DNA from: Ahniella sp.
GTDB taxonomy: Bacteria; Pseudomonadota; Gammaproteobacteria; Xanthomonadales; Ahniellaceae
Direction: 5' to 3'
DNA: 64,000 nucleotides
Assembly (NCBI GenBank): GCA_016712105.1
Contig: JADJRU010000007.1
Coordinates: forward strand, 132,182 to 196,181
A program made the position numbers and the translations under genes. Positions 19,131 through 27,786 of this stretch are shown here, one piece after another (the stretch's first letter is position 1; every line of letters starts with the position of its first letter). The notes under the pieces are model-generated. The model made no database searches and was not told the origin of the DNA. It saw nothing but the letters and a program-made list of their open reading frames with translations.

Positions 19131-21414
19131 CTTTACGTCCCGGAGCTCGCTGCTCTCTCTCGCACTCACGATCCTTGCCGGCACAGCGGCGGCCGAAACA
19201 TCGGGTGTCGTCAGTGCGTTGTCGATCAACGACGTCAGCCTGACGGAAGGCACCGGTGGCGTCAGCACACTGAGCTTCACTGTTGCGATCCTGCCAGCGC
19301 CGGCAGTCAATACCCAGGTGTCCTTTGCGACCAGCGCCGGCACCGCCAATGCCGGCAGCGACTTCACAAGCCAGGCTGGCGTACTGACCTTTACGCCGAT
19401 GACCACCAGTCAGACCGTCAACGTCAATCTCAGCACCGACATCACGGTCGAGGCCGATGAGTCGTTCAGCGTTACGCTGTCGAGTCCAACCAATGGCGCC
19501 GTACTCGACGACGCTTTGGGCATTGGCACCATCCTCAACGATGATCAGACCACGCTGAGCATCGGCGATGTGGCTGTTGATGAAGGTGACGCTGGGGTCA
19601 CGACGATGAGTTTCCTGGTGCAGATGAGCAATCCTGTGCAAGGTGGACTCGGTATTGCGTTTCAGAGCGCAGACGGCAACAACGGCAACGCGACGCTGAA
19701 CGCCACAGTCGCCGACAATGACTACAGCGCGGCGGTCGGGCAGATCAGTTTCGCCAGTGGGAGCGTGGCACCTCAGTTCGTCAACATCGACGTCAATGGC
19801 GACAACAAGGTCGAACCCGACCAAGGGTTGCGACTTCTCCTCGGTCCTGCCGTTTTGCCATCCGGGGTCGATGCAGCTGATGTAATCCTGCCTGCTGCCG
19901 CGAACGGACTGATCCAGGACGACGATGGCACCGTGATCAGCGTCGCCGACGCCGCAGTGACGGAAGGTGATGCCGGCGGCGTCACGCTGGATTTCACGGT
20001 CAGCCTGTCCAACCCAAGCAAGACCCCGGTGTCAGTGCAGTATCAAACCAGTGCCGGCAGCGCGGCTGCCGGTTTGGACTACAGCACGAGCAACGGGACT
20101 CTGATCATTCCCGCCTCGGCGGTTGCGGCGACCATTTCGGTTCCGGTGCTGTCGGAGACCCAGGTTGAGGCCAATGAAGACTTGAGCCTGACACTCAGCC
20201 TGCCTGTTGGCGGTTTCCTTGGGGACAATGTGGCAGTGGGTCAAATCAACAACGACGACACGGCCACAGTGACGGTCAATGCGCCTGCTGTGGCGGAGGG
20301 CAATGGCGGCAATACGGCGCTCAATTTCCAGCTGACACTGAGCAACCCCGTGCAAGGGACGGTGGCACTGATCGTCGACAGCGCAGACGGCAACGACGCC
20401 AATCCGTTCAACAACGCGACATTGTCGGACAACGACTACCTGGCACTGACTTCACAAGCAGTGAGCTTTGGGCCCGGCAGCACTCTTGCCAACGTGAGCG
20501 TCAATTTGGTTGGCGATCTTGATGTCGAGCCCAATCAGCAGCTGCGGTTGCTGCTCGGCAATCTGAGTGCTAGCGGCGTACCGGCCGGAACGGTGACGCT
20601 TGCGTCGGCGACCGCCACCGGCATCGCACTGAACGACGACGGCAGCAACCTCACCATCGCCGACGCCACAGTCGTTGAGGGCACCGGCACCAATACAACA
20701 CTCTCGTTCGCCTTGAGTCTGAGTGCACCAAGCAAGAGCCCGGTCGATGTCAGCTATCAAACCGTTGCCCAGAGCGCGGATAGCGGCACTGATTTTGTCG
20801 CCGCTTCCGGCGTTGTCACCATTCCCGCGAACAGCTTGAACGCCACCCTCAATGTGTCGGTGATCGCCGACAACATTGTCGAATCTGCCGAGACGATGAT
20901 GGTCCAATTGTCGAATCCGAGTGGGATCACCTTGCTCGATGCGGAAGCCACCGGCACCATCAACAATGACGACAGCACCCAACTTCGTCTTGAAGATGGC
21001 AGCGCTGTGGAACCCAATATCGGCAGCGCGCCGCTGGTATTGACCGCCAGGCTCAGCAATCCGGTGCAGGGACCCGTCACCGCTGATTTCCAAAGCAGCG
21101 ACGGCACGGCAACCAACGGTCTCGATTACACGGCGGTCAGCGGTCAAGTGACGTTCCCACCCTTGGCGACCAGCGCAACCATCACCGTGCCGATGGTGGG
21201 TGATACCGGTACCGAAGGCTCCGAGACCGTAATCGTGACACTCACGAACGTTCAGCCCGCGCCACCCGACGTTGTTCTGGCCGACGCAGTCGGCACAGGT
21301 GTGATTATGGACAACGACACACCGCTGACGATTCCGTTGGCCGGACGACCGGCCCTGCTGGTCCTCGCACTGGCGCTGTTTGGACTCGCACTCGTGAGAT
21401 TGCGCCGGTTTTGA
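19123..21414 (+). CDS. Secreted Calx-beta repeat protein with C-terminal membrane sorting tail
   Basis: 763 residues from the ATG at 19123, which lies inside the end of the preceding giant gene. A signal peptide (SSLLSLALTILAGTAAAE) precedes about six Calx-beta domains of 100-130 residues. Each shows the VxEGxxG start and a DDxxGTIxNDD-type end (for example GTILNDDQTT, GTINNDDSTQ). Calx-beta domains bind calcium and occur in adhesins and matrix proteins. The C-terminus has Pro-Leu-Thr-Ile-Pro, a hydrophobic stretch (LLVLALALFGLALV) and a basic RLRRF end, resembling the IPTL-CTERM class of sorting signals. Intact frame. The overlap with the upstream gene suggests the two surface proteins act together. 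Confidence 0.85.
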   Translation: MSNFTSRSSLLSLALTILAGTAAAETSGVVSALSINDVSLTEGTGGVSTLSFTVAILPAPAVNTQVSFATSAGTANAGSDFTSQAGVLTFTPMTTSQTVNVNLSTDITVEADESFSVTLSSPTNGAVLDDALGIGTILNDDQTTLSIGDVAVDEGDAGVTTMSFLVQMSNPVQGGLGIAFQSADGNNGNATLNATVADNDYSAAVGQISFASGSVAPQFVNIDVNGDNKVEPDQGLRLLLGPAVLPSGVDAADVILPAAANGLIQDDDGTVISVADAAVTEGDAGGVTLDFTVSLSNPSKTPVSVQYQTSAGSAAAGLDYSTSNGTLIIPASAVAATISVPVLSETQVEANEDLSLTLSLPVGGFLGDNVAVGQINNDDTATVTVNAPAVAEGNGGNTALNFQLTLSNPVQGTVALIVDSADGNDANPFNNATLSDNDYLALTSQAVSFGPGSTLANVSVNLVGDLDVEPNQQLRLLLGNLSASGVPAGTVTLASATATGIALNDDGSNLTIADATVVEGTGTNTTLSFALSLSAPSKSPVDVSYQTVAQSADSGTDFVAASGVVTIPANSLNATLNVSVIADNIVESAETMMVQLSNPSGITLLDAEATGTINNDDSTQLRLEDGSAVEPNIGSAPLVLTARLSNPVQGPVTADFQSSDGTATNGLDYTAVSGQVTFPPLATSATITVPMVGDTGTEGSETVIVTLTNVQPAPPDVVLADAVGTGVIMDNDTPLTIPLAGRPALLVLALALFGLALVRLRRF

Positions 21415-21426
21415 CGACGGTAGGCC

Positions 21427-21446
21427 CATCGCCCTTCGGGGCGATG
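21427..21446 (+). terminator. Perfect GC hairpin after the Calx-beta gene
   Basis: CATCGCCC, loop TTCG, GGGCGATG: an 8-bp perfect stem 12 bases after the stop codon. It has the stability of a terminator stem, but no T-run follows, so rho-independent termination is uncertain. The abnormal T-poor tract begins directly behind it. Confidence 0.45.
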
Positions 21447-21450
21447 GCGT

Positions 21451-22200
21451 TGGGGCCGGAGGTCCGATCCCGCCGCGGCCGGGCCCCCGGGCGGGGGAGA
21501 AAAAGAGAGAAAACCGCACCCCCCGAAGGCCGGGGGCCCCGGAGGACAGGGCCACGACGAAAAAAACCGGGGCCCCGGCCCGGCAAACCCGGGGGGAAAA
21601 AAAAAAAGGAACGGGAGAAAGGATCCCGGATTTTCGGGCTTTTCGGCGGGCGAGAGAGGAAACCAGAAACACCAGAAGAAGGAACGGGTTCACAGGGGCG
21701 GGGAACAATTGGAGAAAATTCCGAGGGGCCCGGGCCAAAGGAATCCCGGGCCGGGGGTTGGGAACGGGAACCCGCGGAAGGAAGGGAGGGCAAAACGGGG
21801 GGCGGGAGGCCGGCCCAAACCAAAAAAGGGCCGAAAAACCACGATTGAGCCCGGGGACTGGGGGCGGGGGGCACAACCAGAAAATTTGGGAGCACGGCGT
21901 GAGCCAGGGAAGCGAAAACAAGGAGATTGGCGGAAAGGGGGGGTTGGGGGCGGACGGGGGAGCGAACAAAGAAAAGGGGAGGGGCCGACGGACCCCCGCG
22001 GCCGGGTAAGAAAACAAGAACGGGGGGTTCGACGGGGCCCCCCGGCCCCGAAAGGGGGGGGGGCCCAAAACCACCCCCCCCCAAGGACCGGCGAGGTTTG
22101 TCCGGCCCCCGGGGGGAAAAGGGAGAAGGGGGGGGGGGCCCGCAACCGGGGGGGCGGCGCACCGGGGGCCGCGGGGCCGGGTTTTCTTTTGGCGAGGCCC
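21451..22200. other. Anomalous T-depleted, homopolymer-rich tract without credible genes
   Basis: About 750 bases with very few T on the plus strand, long G, C and A runs (11 A at about 21597-21607; G runs up to about 10 near 22121-22138) and no codon structure like the neighbours. Long open frames here exist only because stop codons need T on one strand or A-rich triplets on the other. Two lines (21481-21600) contain no T at all. It starts after a strong hairpin and ends just before a normal gene. Most likely low-quality sequence filling an assembly gap; a genuine low-complexity insert is less likely. Confidence 0.6.
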
Positions 22201-22212
22201 TTATCATGGGGC

Positions 22213-23556
22213 ATGACTGCCGCTTCGATGTTCCGACCAGCACCATGGTTCCTGCCCGCGTTGGCGATCGCCGCATTGTTCTGGGTCACGCATCCGGGTT
22301 ATCTGAGCTTTGATTCGGCGGTTGCGTTCTGGTCGGCACGACAGGATCGTTATGTCGATATCTCGGGTGTGCTGCTGCCTAAACTCTGGCATTGGATGCT
22401 GGGCTTCAGCGAGGGCACGACCGGGATCCGCGTGCTGTTGGGGACACTGCTGAGTGTCGGTTTTGGTTGGCTGGGATCTGAGCTTTGGCGCACGGCTTCG
22501 GCATCACGTCGATGGGTTGCGGCGCTGGTGTTGCCGCTGTGTCCGGTGTTTCTGATTGTCGCGCCCCATATCTGGAGTGACGTGCTGTTGCTGGCCTGCC
22601 TGTTGTGGGCGAGTGCCTCGGCTGCATCGCTGAATCGGGTCGTTGGCCCGAAGGCACGCGCGGCACTTGTTGCCATCTTGCTGCTGAGTTGTCTTGCCGC
22701 GACGCTCACGCGGCACAATGCCCTGCTCGCCTTGCCGCCGATCCTTTGGTGGGGGCTGATGCCGTTGGTCCGGAGTGGGTTCTGGAGAACGGCCGCTTGT
22801 GGATTTGTCCTGGCCTTGTTGGCACTGACGGCCGGCACAATTCGGGATCACACGGTGACCACGCGGCTGGACACCTGGGCCGTGACATTCCTGTATGACC
22901 TGCAAGCGGTGAGTATCGCGACACGTACAGACGATTCACCGTCCTTGATCCCGCCTCAGTTGACGGGCCCTGGCCTGAAAGTGGCCGAACTCCGGGCAGC
23001 CTGGCACCCTTATTCCGCGACGCGCCTGTTCTCCGGAACTCAATCGGGTGTGTCCGATCCGACCGTTGCGCCGTTGACGCCTGAGCAATCGTCCGCATTA
23101 CGTTCGGCCTGGATTCTGATCTTGGATGAGCCGGCCTATTGGCAACAACGCTGGCGTTTGACGGAGGCACTTTGGGGCACCTACCGTGAGCCGATGTTAC
23201 GGGGCCAAGCGGAACATCCGGGGCAATCGGTGATGGCGGACAATCCTGTGCTCGAAGTGCCGCAGCGGGCTGCTGCTCCGATCTGGCGGACCGTGGTCGA
23301 CAAACTGTTCCGGGTCGGCGCAGCAGCGCCTGTGCTTTATGTCGGGCTGGCCATTCTATCGATGCTGGTGTGGCGGCCGTCCGGTGCCCGCATGGCTCTG
23401 ATGGCCAGCGCGTTTCTGTATGCCGCACCCTACGCCTGGATCGCTCCTTCGGCCGAGTTGCGCTACCTGTTGTGGCCCTGCGTCGCGGCGTGGATCGTGT
23501 TTTGGCTGGGCGTGCTGACGCGGCGTGTTGATCCGGCAAATGCGGACGTAGGCTGA
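22213..23556 (+). CDS. Polytopic membrane protein, GT-C glycosyltransferase-like
   Basis: 447 residues with roughly nine hydrophobic helices, including a first-helix exit PGYLSFDSA and a loop LTRHNALLALPPILWW. Such segments are typical of uncharacterised GT-C/dolichyl-phosphate-sugar transferase-like proteins of the inner membrane. A large periplasmic loop of about 150 residues (SIATRTDDSPSLIPPQL onwards) lies before the last three helices. The start could be the ATG at 22213 or at 22228; the sequence upstream is the anomalous tract, so neither promoter nor ribosome site can be judged. A sugar-transfer function is inferred only from topology and these motifs. Confidence 0.68.
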   Translation: MTAASMFRPAPWFLPALAIAALFWVTHPGYLSFDSAVAFWSARQDRYVDISGVLLPKLWHWMLGFSEGTTGIRVLLGTLLSVGFGWLGSELWRTASASRRWVAALVLPLCPVFLIVAPHIWSDVLLLACLLWASASAASLNRVVGPKARAALVAILLLSCLAATLTRHNALLALPPILWWGLMPLVRSGFWRTAACGFVLALLALTAGTIRDHTVTTRLDTWAVTFLYDLQAVSIATRTDDSPSLIPPQLTGPGLKVAELRAAWHPYSATRLFSGTQSGVSDPTVAPLTPEQSSALRSAWILILDEPAYWQQRWRLTEALWGTYREPMLRGQAEHPGQSVMADNPVLEVPQRAAAPIWRTVVDKLFRVGAAAPVLYVGLAILSMLVWRPSGARMALMASAFLYAAPYAWIAPSAELRYLLWPCVAAWIVFWLGVLTRRVDPANADVG

Positions 23557-23620
23557 AGGTACCGAACGCGCCCGATTCCCGGTCGCGCTAACATTGGCGG
23601 ATCGTCCTCTGGAGCCTGCC

Positions 23621-24511
23621 ATGGAAGCCCCTCGCCGCGTTGAACATCAGATGACCGACAAGGGTTATGTGCCGGTCTACACGACCACCGTGGTCGAACA
23701 GCCCTGGGACCAGTACACCGCCGATGATCACCGCACCTGGTCAATTCTGTTCCAGCGTCAGCAGGAGATACTGAAGGGCCGCGCTTGCCGCGAGTTTCTG
23801 GAGAACCAGAGTGCGATGGGCATGAGTGACGCCCGGATTCCCAAGTTCGAAGAACTCAACCAACATCTGATCAAGGCAACCGGTTGGCGGTTGGTTGCGG
23901 TCGAAGGCCTGCTGCCCGAATTGACGTTTTTCCAGCATCTGATGAATCGCGAGTTCCCGGTGACCTGGTGGATCCGCCGTCCGGACCAGATCGATTACAT
24001 CGCCGAACCAGACCTGTTCCATGACCTGTTCGGGCATGTGCCGCTGCTGATGAACCCGGTGTTTGCGAACTACATGCAGGCCTATGGGGCCGGCGGTGTG
24101 CGTGCCTCGACGTTCGGCAACGAGCCACTCGCCAACCTGACTCGGCTGTATTGGTACACCGTCGAGTTCGGACTGATCCGCAGTGAAGAGGGCTTGCGCA
24201 TTTATGGCGCCGGTATCCTGTCTTCGAAGGGCGAGTCGATCCACAGCCTCGAATCCGCCGCACCGAATCGCATCGGCTTTGACGTCGAGCGCGTGATGCG
24301 CACGCGTTACCGCATCGACACGTTCCAGAAAACGTATTTTGTGATCGACAGTTTTGAACAGTTGTTCCGCGCCACCGTCGACCCGGATTTCGGCCCGATC
24401 TATTACCACTTGAAAGGTGCCGATTCCGTACCTGCGGGAGCAGTGCTGGATACCGACCAGGTTGACCAACGTGGTTCCGGCGAAGGCTGGCTGACCGACG
24501 GAGACGTTTGA
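23621..24511 (+). CDS. phhA: Phenylalanine-4-hydroxylase
   Basis: Non-haem iron, tetrahydropterin-dependent enzyme that converts phenylalanine to tyrosine. The 296-residue length matches the bacterial single-domain form without the regulatory ACT domain. The iron ligands are the two His of DLFHDLFGHVPLL and the Glu of YWYTVEFGL. The pterin-pocket segment is near GVRASTFGNEPLANLTRLYW, and SSKGESIHSLES also fits the family. The ATG at 23621 follows GGAG at the right spacing. No pterin carbinolamine dehydratase gene (phhB) is adjacent; the next gene starts 3 bases after the stop. Confidence 0.94.
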   Translation: MEAPRRVEHQMTDKGYVPVYTTTVVEQPWDQYTADDHRTWSILFQRQQEILKGRACREFLENQSAMGMSDARIPKFEELNQHLIKATGWRLVAVEGLLPELTFFQHLMNREFPVTWWIRRPDQIDYIAEPDLFHDLFGHVPLLMNPVFANYMQAYGAGGVRASTFGNEPLANLTRLYWYTVEFGLIRSEEGLRIYGAGILSSKGESIHSLESAAPNRIGFDVERVMRTRYRIDTFQKTYFVIDSFEQLFRATVDPDFGPIYYHLKGADSVPAGAVLDTDQVDQRGSGEGWLTDGDV

Positions 24512-24514
24512 GCC

Positions 24515-26812
24515 ATGCGCGCGCGTGCTCTGTTGCCTGTTTGTCTGATTGGTCTCACTTTTTCGTCGCTTGCGGCGTCCGCTGAAAGTCTGGTGTGTAC
24601 CGGCATGGAGCACTCTGTGATGCCGTTCCGTGCCGCCACGCAGGCTATCGAGGACGACCTGTCCGATGCCGAACCGGTCGACCCGGCCGAGTGGCGCGAA
24701 CAGACCCTGCCACCGCCAAGGCCCGAGCAACGCGGGTCTGGCCCAGTTTGGGTGTCCGTCGGACCCGCACCCACACGAAGTGCGCAGGTCGACGTGCCGC
24801 CCGACAATCTGGTGAGTGGCGCGGTGAATGCGGTGGCGCCGCACCCGACCGATTCAAACATCCTGTATGCCGCGACCGTGAACGGCGGAATCTGGAAAAC
24901 CACGAATGCGCAGGCCGCGAACCCGACCTGGGTGGCACAGACCGATTCGTTGCCGTCGCAATCGACTACATCGATTGAATACGACCTGTCGGACGGGACA
25001 CGAAACACGCTGATCGCCGGTATCGGTCGCCTGAGCAACTTCGCTCAGCGTGGTGACGACGAACTCGGCGTGTACCGCACCACCAATGGCGGCACCACCT
25101 GGACCCTGCTCGGCGGCAACACCCTGCTTGGCCGCAAGGTGCTGGCCGTGGCAGCACGGGGCAGCGTGCTGATGGCCGCCACGACGGCCGGGTTGTTTCG
25201 AAGTGTCGATACAGGTGCCGTTTGGACCTTGGTCTCCGGTACGGGTGGTCTGCCCACCGGCGCCAATTCCGATCTGATTGGCGACCCGACGAACACGAGC
25301 CGCTTCTACCTGACAGTCCGCGGCGCGACCCCTACCGTTCAACGCAGTATCGACAACGGCGCCACCTGGACGAACGCGACCACTGGCGTCACCGGGCTCA
25401 GTTCGTCGACCAGCAACATGCGGCTGGCTGTGGGCCCCGGTGGTGTCCTGTTTCTGGCAGTCGTGAATGGCGGTGCTCTCGCCGGCGTGTTCCGTTCGGT
25501 GGACTTTGGAGCGAACTGGACGGCGATGGATGTCCCGGCCGTACATCCGGGCGGCCAGGGCGGCGTCAACACTGCCATTGCCGCGGATCCAACCGACTCG
25601 AACATCGTGTATGTCGCGGGCGACCGCATTACGGTCGGTCCATTCACGGGCAATGTTCATCGCGGCAACGCAAGTCTGGCGTTGGGCGCCCAGTTCACCT
25701 CCATCGTCGATGGCAACGCCAACAGTACCGCGCCGCATGCGGACAGCCGCGACTTGGCTTTTGATGCCGCTGGCACCTTGCTCGGCACCGATGACGGTGG
25801 CGTCTACCGCCGCCTGGCCCCGCGCACGAATACCGGCGCCTGGACTTCGGTCATCGGCAATCTGGCCGTCATGGAGATCCACGACCTCGACCACGATGGC
25901 GTGTCCGACATCCTGATTGCCGGGACACAGGACAACGGCACTCACATCCAGCAGACCAACGTGAATCCGATCTGGCGATTCATCAATGGTGGCGACGGCG
26001 GGGATGTGCTGGCCGATGACCGGACCAGTGTTACCTCCAGCTTTCGTTACCTGTCTTCCCAGAACTTTGGTGGGCCAACCCGCCAAACCTACAGCGCCGT
26101 GAATGCATTGCTTGCCAATGTTGGGGTACCCGGGATCGCTGATGCGCAATTCGTGACGCCGATCGAATTGAACGTGGCGAACTCTGGCCGTCTGCTGATC
26201 GGTGGTTCGGGCACGACGTACGAGGTGAACAACGCCAACGCTGCTTCAGGCCTGACCTTGACGACGATCGGCGCACCGGGCGCCAACCGCAACGCAATGG
26301 CTTACGGTATTCGCAGCGACGCAGGCCTGGCCTATATCGGCAGCGGCAGTGCTGTGTTCAAGCGGACGGGCGGTGGCGCGTTTGCCGCGACGACTGCACT
26401 GGGAGCCGGGGCCGCGACCGTAACCGACGTGTCTGTCGACCCTGACGATGGCAATCTGGTCTTTGCGGTGGACGACAATCAGGTCTTCCGCAGCACGACT
26501 GGCGGCACCAGCTGGACCGACATCACCGGGAATTTGCTCACGATCAGCTCCGCTGATTTTCGGACAGCGGAATTTGTCGAGTCACCCGGGGGCGACCTGA
26601 TTGCCGTGGGGACTCGCTCAGGCGTCTACTTGACGACCCCGAATTCCAGCACGTGGACCTTGTTGGGTGAAGCATTGCCGAATGTCCTGGTGTTCGATCT
26701 TCGCTACGTGCCGAGTCAGAACGCGTTGTATGCGGGCACGCTGGGTCGTGGAGCCTGGCGCCTGGCCCTGCCGGGCACAGTGGACAACCTGTTTGCGAAC
26801 GGTTTTGAATGA
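24515..26812 (+). CDS. Secreted BNR/Asp-box beta-propeller protein ending in LFANGFE
   Basis: 765 residues with a signal peptide (RARALLPVCLIGLTFSSLAASAE). The body has at least five Asp-box motifs (TTNGGTTWTLL, SVDTGAVWTLV, SIDNGATWTNA, SVDFGANWTAM, STTGGTSWTDI), the hallmark of sialidase/VPS10/photosystem-assembly-like propellers. Repeated ADPTDSNIVYVAGD segments mark the blade starts. No catalytic sialidase residues are evident, so it is probably a binding or structural exoprotein. It ends with VDNLFANGFE, a terminus shared with the small secreted protein at 8.0 kb. It begins three bases after phhA, which may reflect co-transcription without shared function. Confidence 0.83.
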   Translation: MRARALLPVCLIGLTFSSLAASAESLVCTGMEHSVMPFRAATQAIEDDLSDAEPVDPAEWREQTLPPPRPEQRGSGPVWVSVGPAPTRSAQVDVPPDNLVSGAVNAVAPHPTDSNILYAATVNGGIWKTTNAQAANPTWVAQTDSLPSQSTTSIEYDLSDGTRNTLIAGIGRLSNFAQRGDDELGVYRTTNGGTTWTLLGGNTLLGRKVLAVAARGSVLMAATTAGLFRSVDTGAVWTLVSGTGGLPTGANSDLIGDPTNTSRFYLTVRGATPTVQRSIDNGATWTNATTGVTGLSSSTSNMRLAVGPGGVLFLAVVNGGALAGVFRSVDFGANWTAMDVPAVHPGGQGGVNTAIAADPTDSNIVYVAGDRITVGPFTGNVHRGNASLALGAQFTSIVDGNANSTAPHADSRDLAFDAAGTLLGTDDGGVYRRLAPRTNTGAWTSVIGNLAVMEIHDLDHDGVSDILIAGTQDNGTHIQQTNVNPIWRFINGGDGGDVLADDRTSVTSSFRYLSSQNFGGPTRQTYSAVNALLANVGVPGIADAQFVTPIELNVANSGRLLIGGSGTTYEVNNANAASGLTLTTIGAPGANRNAMAYGIRSDAGLAYIGSGSAVFKRTGGGAFAATTALGAGAATVTDVSVDPDDGNLVFAVDDNQVFRSTTGGTSWTDITGNLLTISSADFRTAEFVESPGGDLIAVGTRSGVYLTTPNSSTWTLLGEALPNVLVFDLRYVPSQNALYAGTLGRGAWRLALPGTVDNLFANGFE

Positions 26813-26827
26813 TCGCAGTGGCTGTGT

Positions 26828-27345
26828 CCTCATCCGGCCGTCAAGCCACCTTCTCCAGCAAAGCGTTCATCAAAAAAGCACGTGTCATTGCGAGCCCGAA
26901 GGGCGCGGCAATCTCGTGCTTGCGATCAAGTCCGAGGCAAGAATGAGATTGCCACAGCCCGCTTCGCTGTCTTCGCAATGACGGGCGTTGGGAATTCGGG
27001 TCGGGATTGATTGCTCCGCCGAACCTTCGCACCAGACTTGCCCTCATCCGGCCGTCAAGCCACCTTCTCCAGCAAAGTGTTCATCAAAAACCGCGTGTCA
27101 TTGCGAGCCCGAAGGGCGCGGCAATCTCGTGCTTGCGATCAAGTCCGAGGCAAGAATGAGATTGCCACAGCCCGCTTCGCGGTCTTCGCAATGACGGGCG
27201 TTGGGAATTCGGGCCGGGATTGATTGCTCCGCCGAACCTTCGCACCAGACTTGCCCTCATCCGGCCGTCAAGCCACCTTCTCTCGCCGAAGCTTCGCGCC
27301 AATCTCTCCCTCATCCGGCCTTCGGCCACCTTCTCCCGTTTTACG
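26828..27345. repeat. Tandem ~213-bp direct repeats carrying ~98-bp palindromic (BIME) elements
   Basis: Unit starts at about 26828, 27042 and 27255 (CCTCATCCGGCCGTCAAGCC), so two complete copies and the start of a third, followed by a shortened relative (CCTCATCCGGCCTTCGGCCA). Each full copy contains a palindromic element (26884-26982 and 27097-27195) with arms TCATTGCGAGCCC...GGCAATCTC and GAGATTGCC...TTCGCAATGAC. The copies differ at only a few bases, so the duplication is recent. This fills the stretch between the BNR gene and the GNAT gene; no gene is credible in it. Confidence 0.8.
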
Positions 27346-27351
27346 GGAGAA
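27331..27351 (-). terminator. Inverted repeat after the GNAT gene
   Basis: TTCTCCCGT, loop TTT, ACGGGAGAA: a perfect 9-bp stem just beyond the stop codon of the minus-strand GNAT gene. It is part of a widespread Xanthomonadales-type intergenic repeat (CTCATCC...CTTCTCCC...GGGAGAAGG) and could end transcription of the minus-strand cluster, though no clear T-run follows. Confidence 0.45.
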
Positions 27352-27356
27352 GGGGT

Positions 27357-27786
27357 TTAGGTGGGCAGTGACAACGTGAACCGCATCTCGCCTTGCGCAT
27401 CGATGCCTTGGCTTTGCCAACCGCATGCGCGATAGAACCGTTCGGCGGGTCCCCGGATCGGTACTGAGCTGCAGTTCCTTCAGACCCTGTTCGCCTAGCC
27501 AACCGAGCAGTACGTCAAACAGTCTGCGCCCGATGCCCAGACCTTCGAAATCGGGATCCACAAACAGCGCCCAGATGTTGCCGGTCGTGGCATGGCCGAT
27601 CGAGAAACCGACCACTTCGCCGTCGACCAGCGCAACAAACCCACGGCCTGTGGATTCGATCGCTTCGATCACTTCGCTGTCGGCGATCGTGCGCGACACG
27701 AGGCGGTTCTCCCGGACCGCTGCGCGAACACGCTGGATGCCGGGCACATGGTCCCGCGTCGCTTGATGAATGTTGATCTTGGTCAT
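27357..27786 (-). CDS. GNAT-family N-acetyltransferase (one-base frameshift)
   Basis: About 142 residues after correction. The start MTKINIHQATRDHVPGIQRV and the acetyl-CoA-binding segment ALFVDPDFEGLGIGRRLFD (GxGxR/G pattern) identify a GNAT enzyme of unknown substrate. In the raw sequence the frame is lost after LSTDPG. Removing one C from the run 27451-27454 continues it as PAERFYRACGW and ends at MRFTLSLPT with the stop at 27357. The conserved ERFYRxxGW motif behind the break argues for a sequencing error over decay. The ATG shares four bases with the stop of the DUF3667 gene. Confidence 0.78.

Noticed and set aside
20452..22276. Very long minus-strand open frames (up to 540 codons, Pro/Phe-rich)
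   Set aside because: They run antisense through the Calx-beta gene and through the T-starved tract, where stop codons are depleted by composition. No domain or codon structure supports them.
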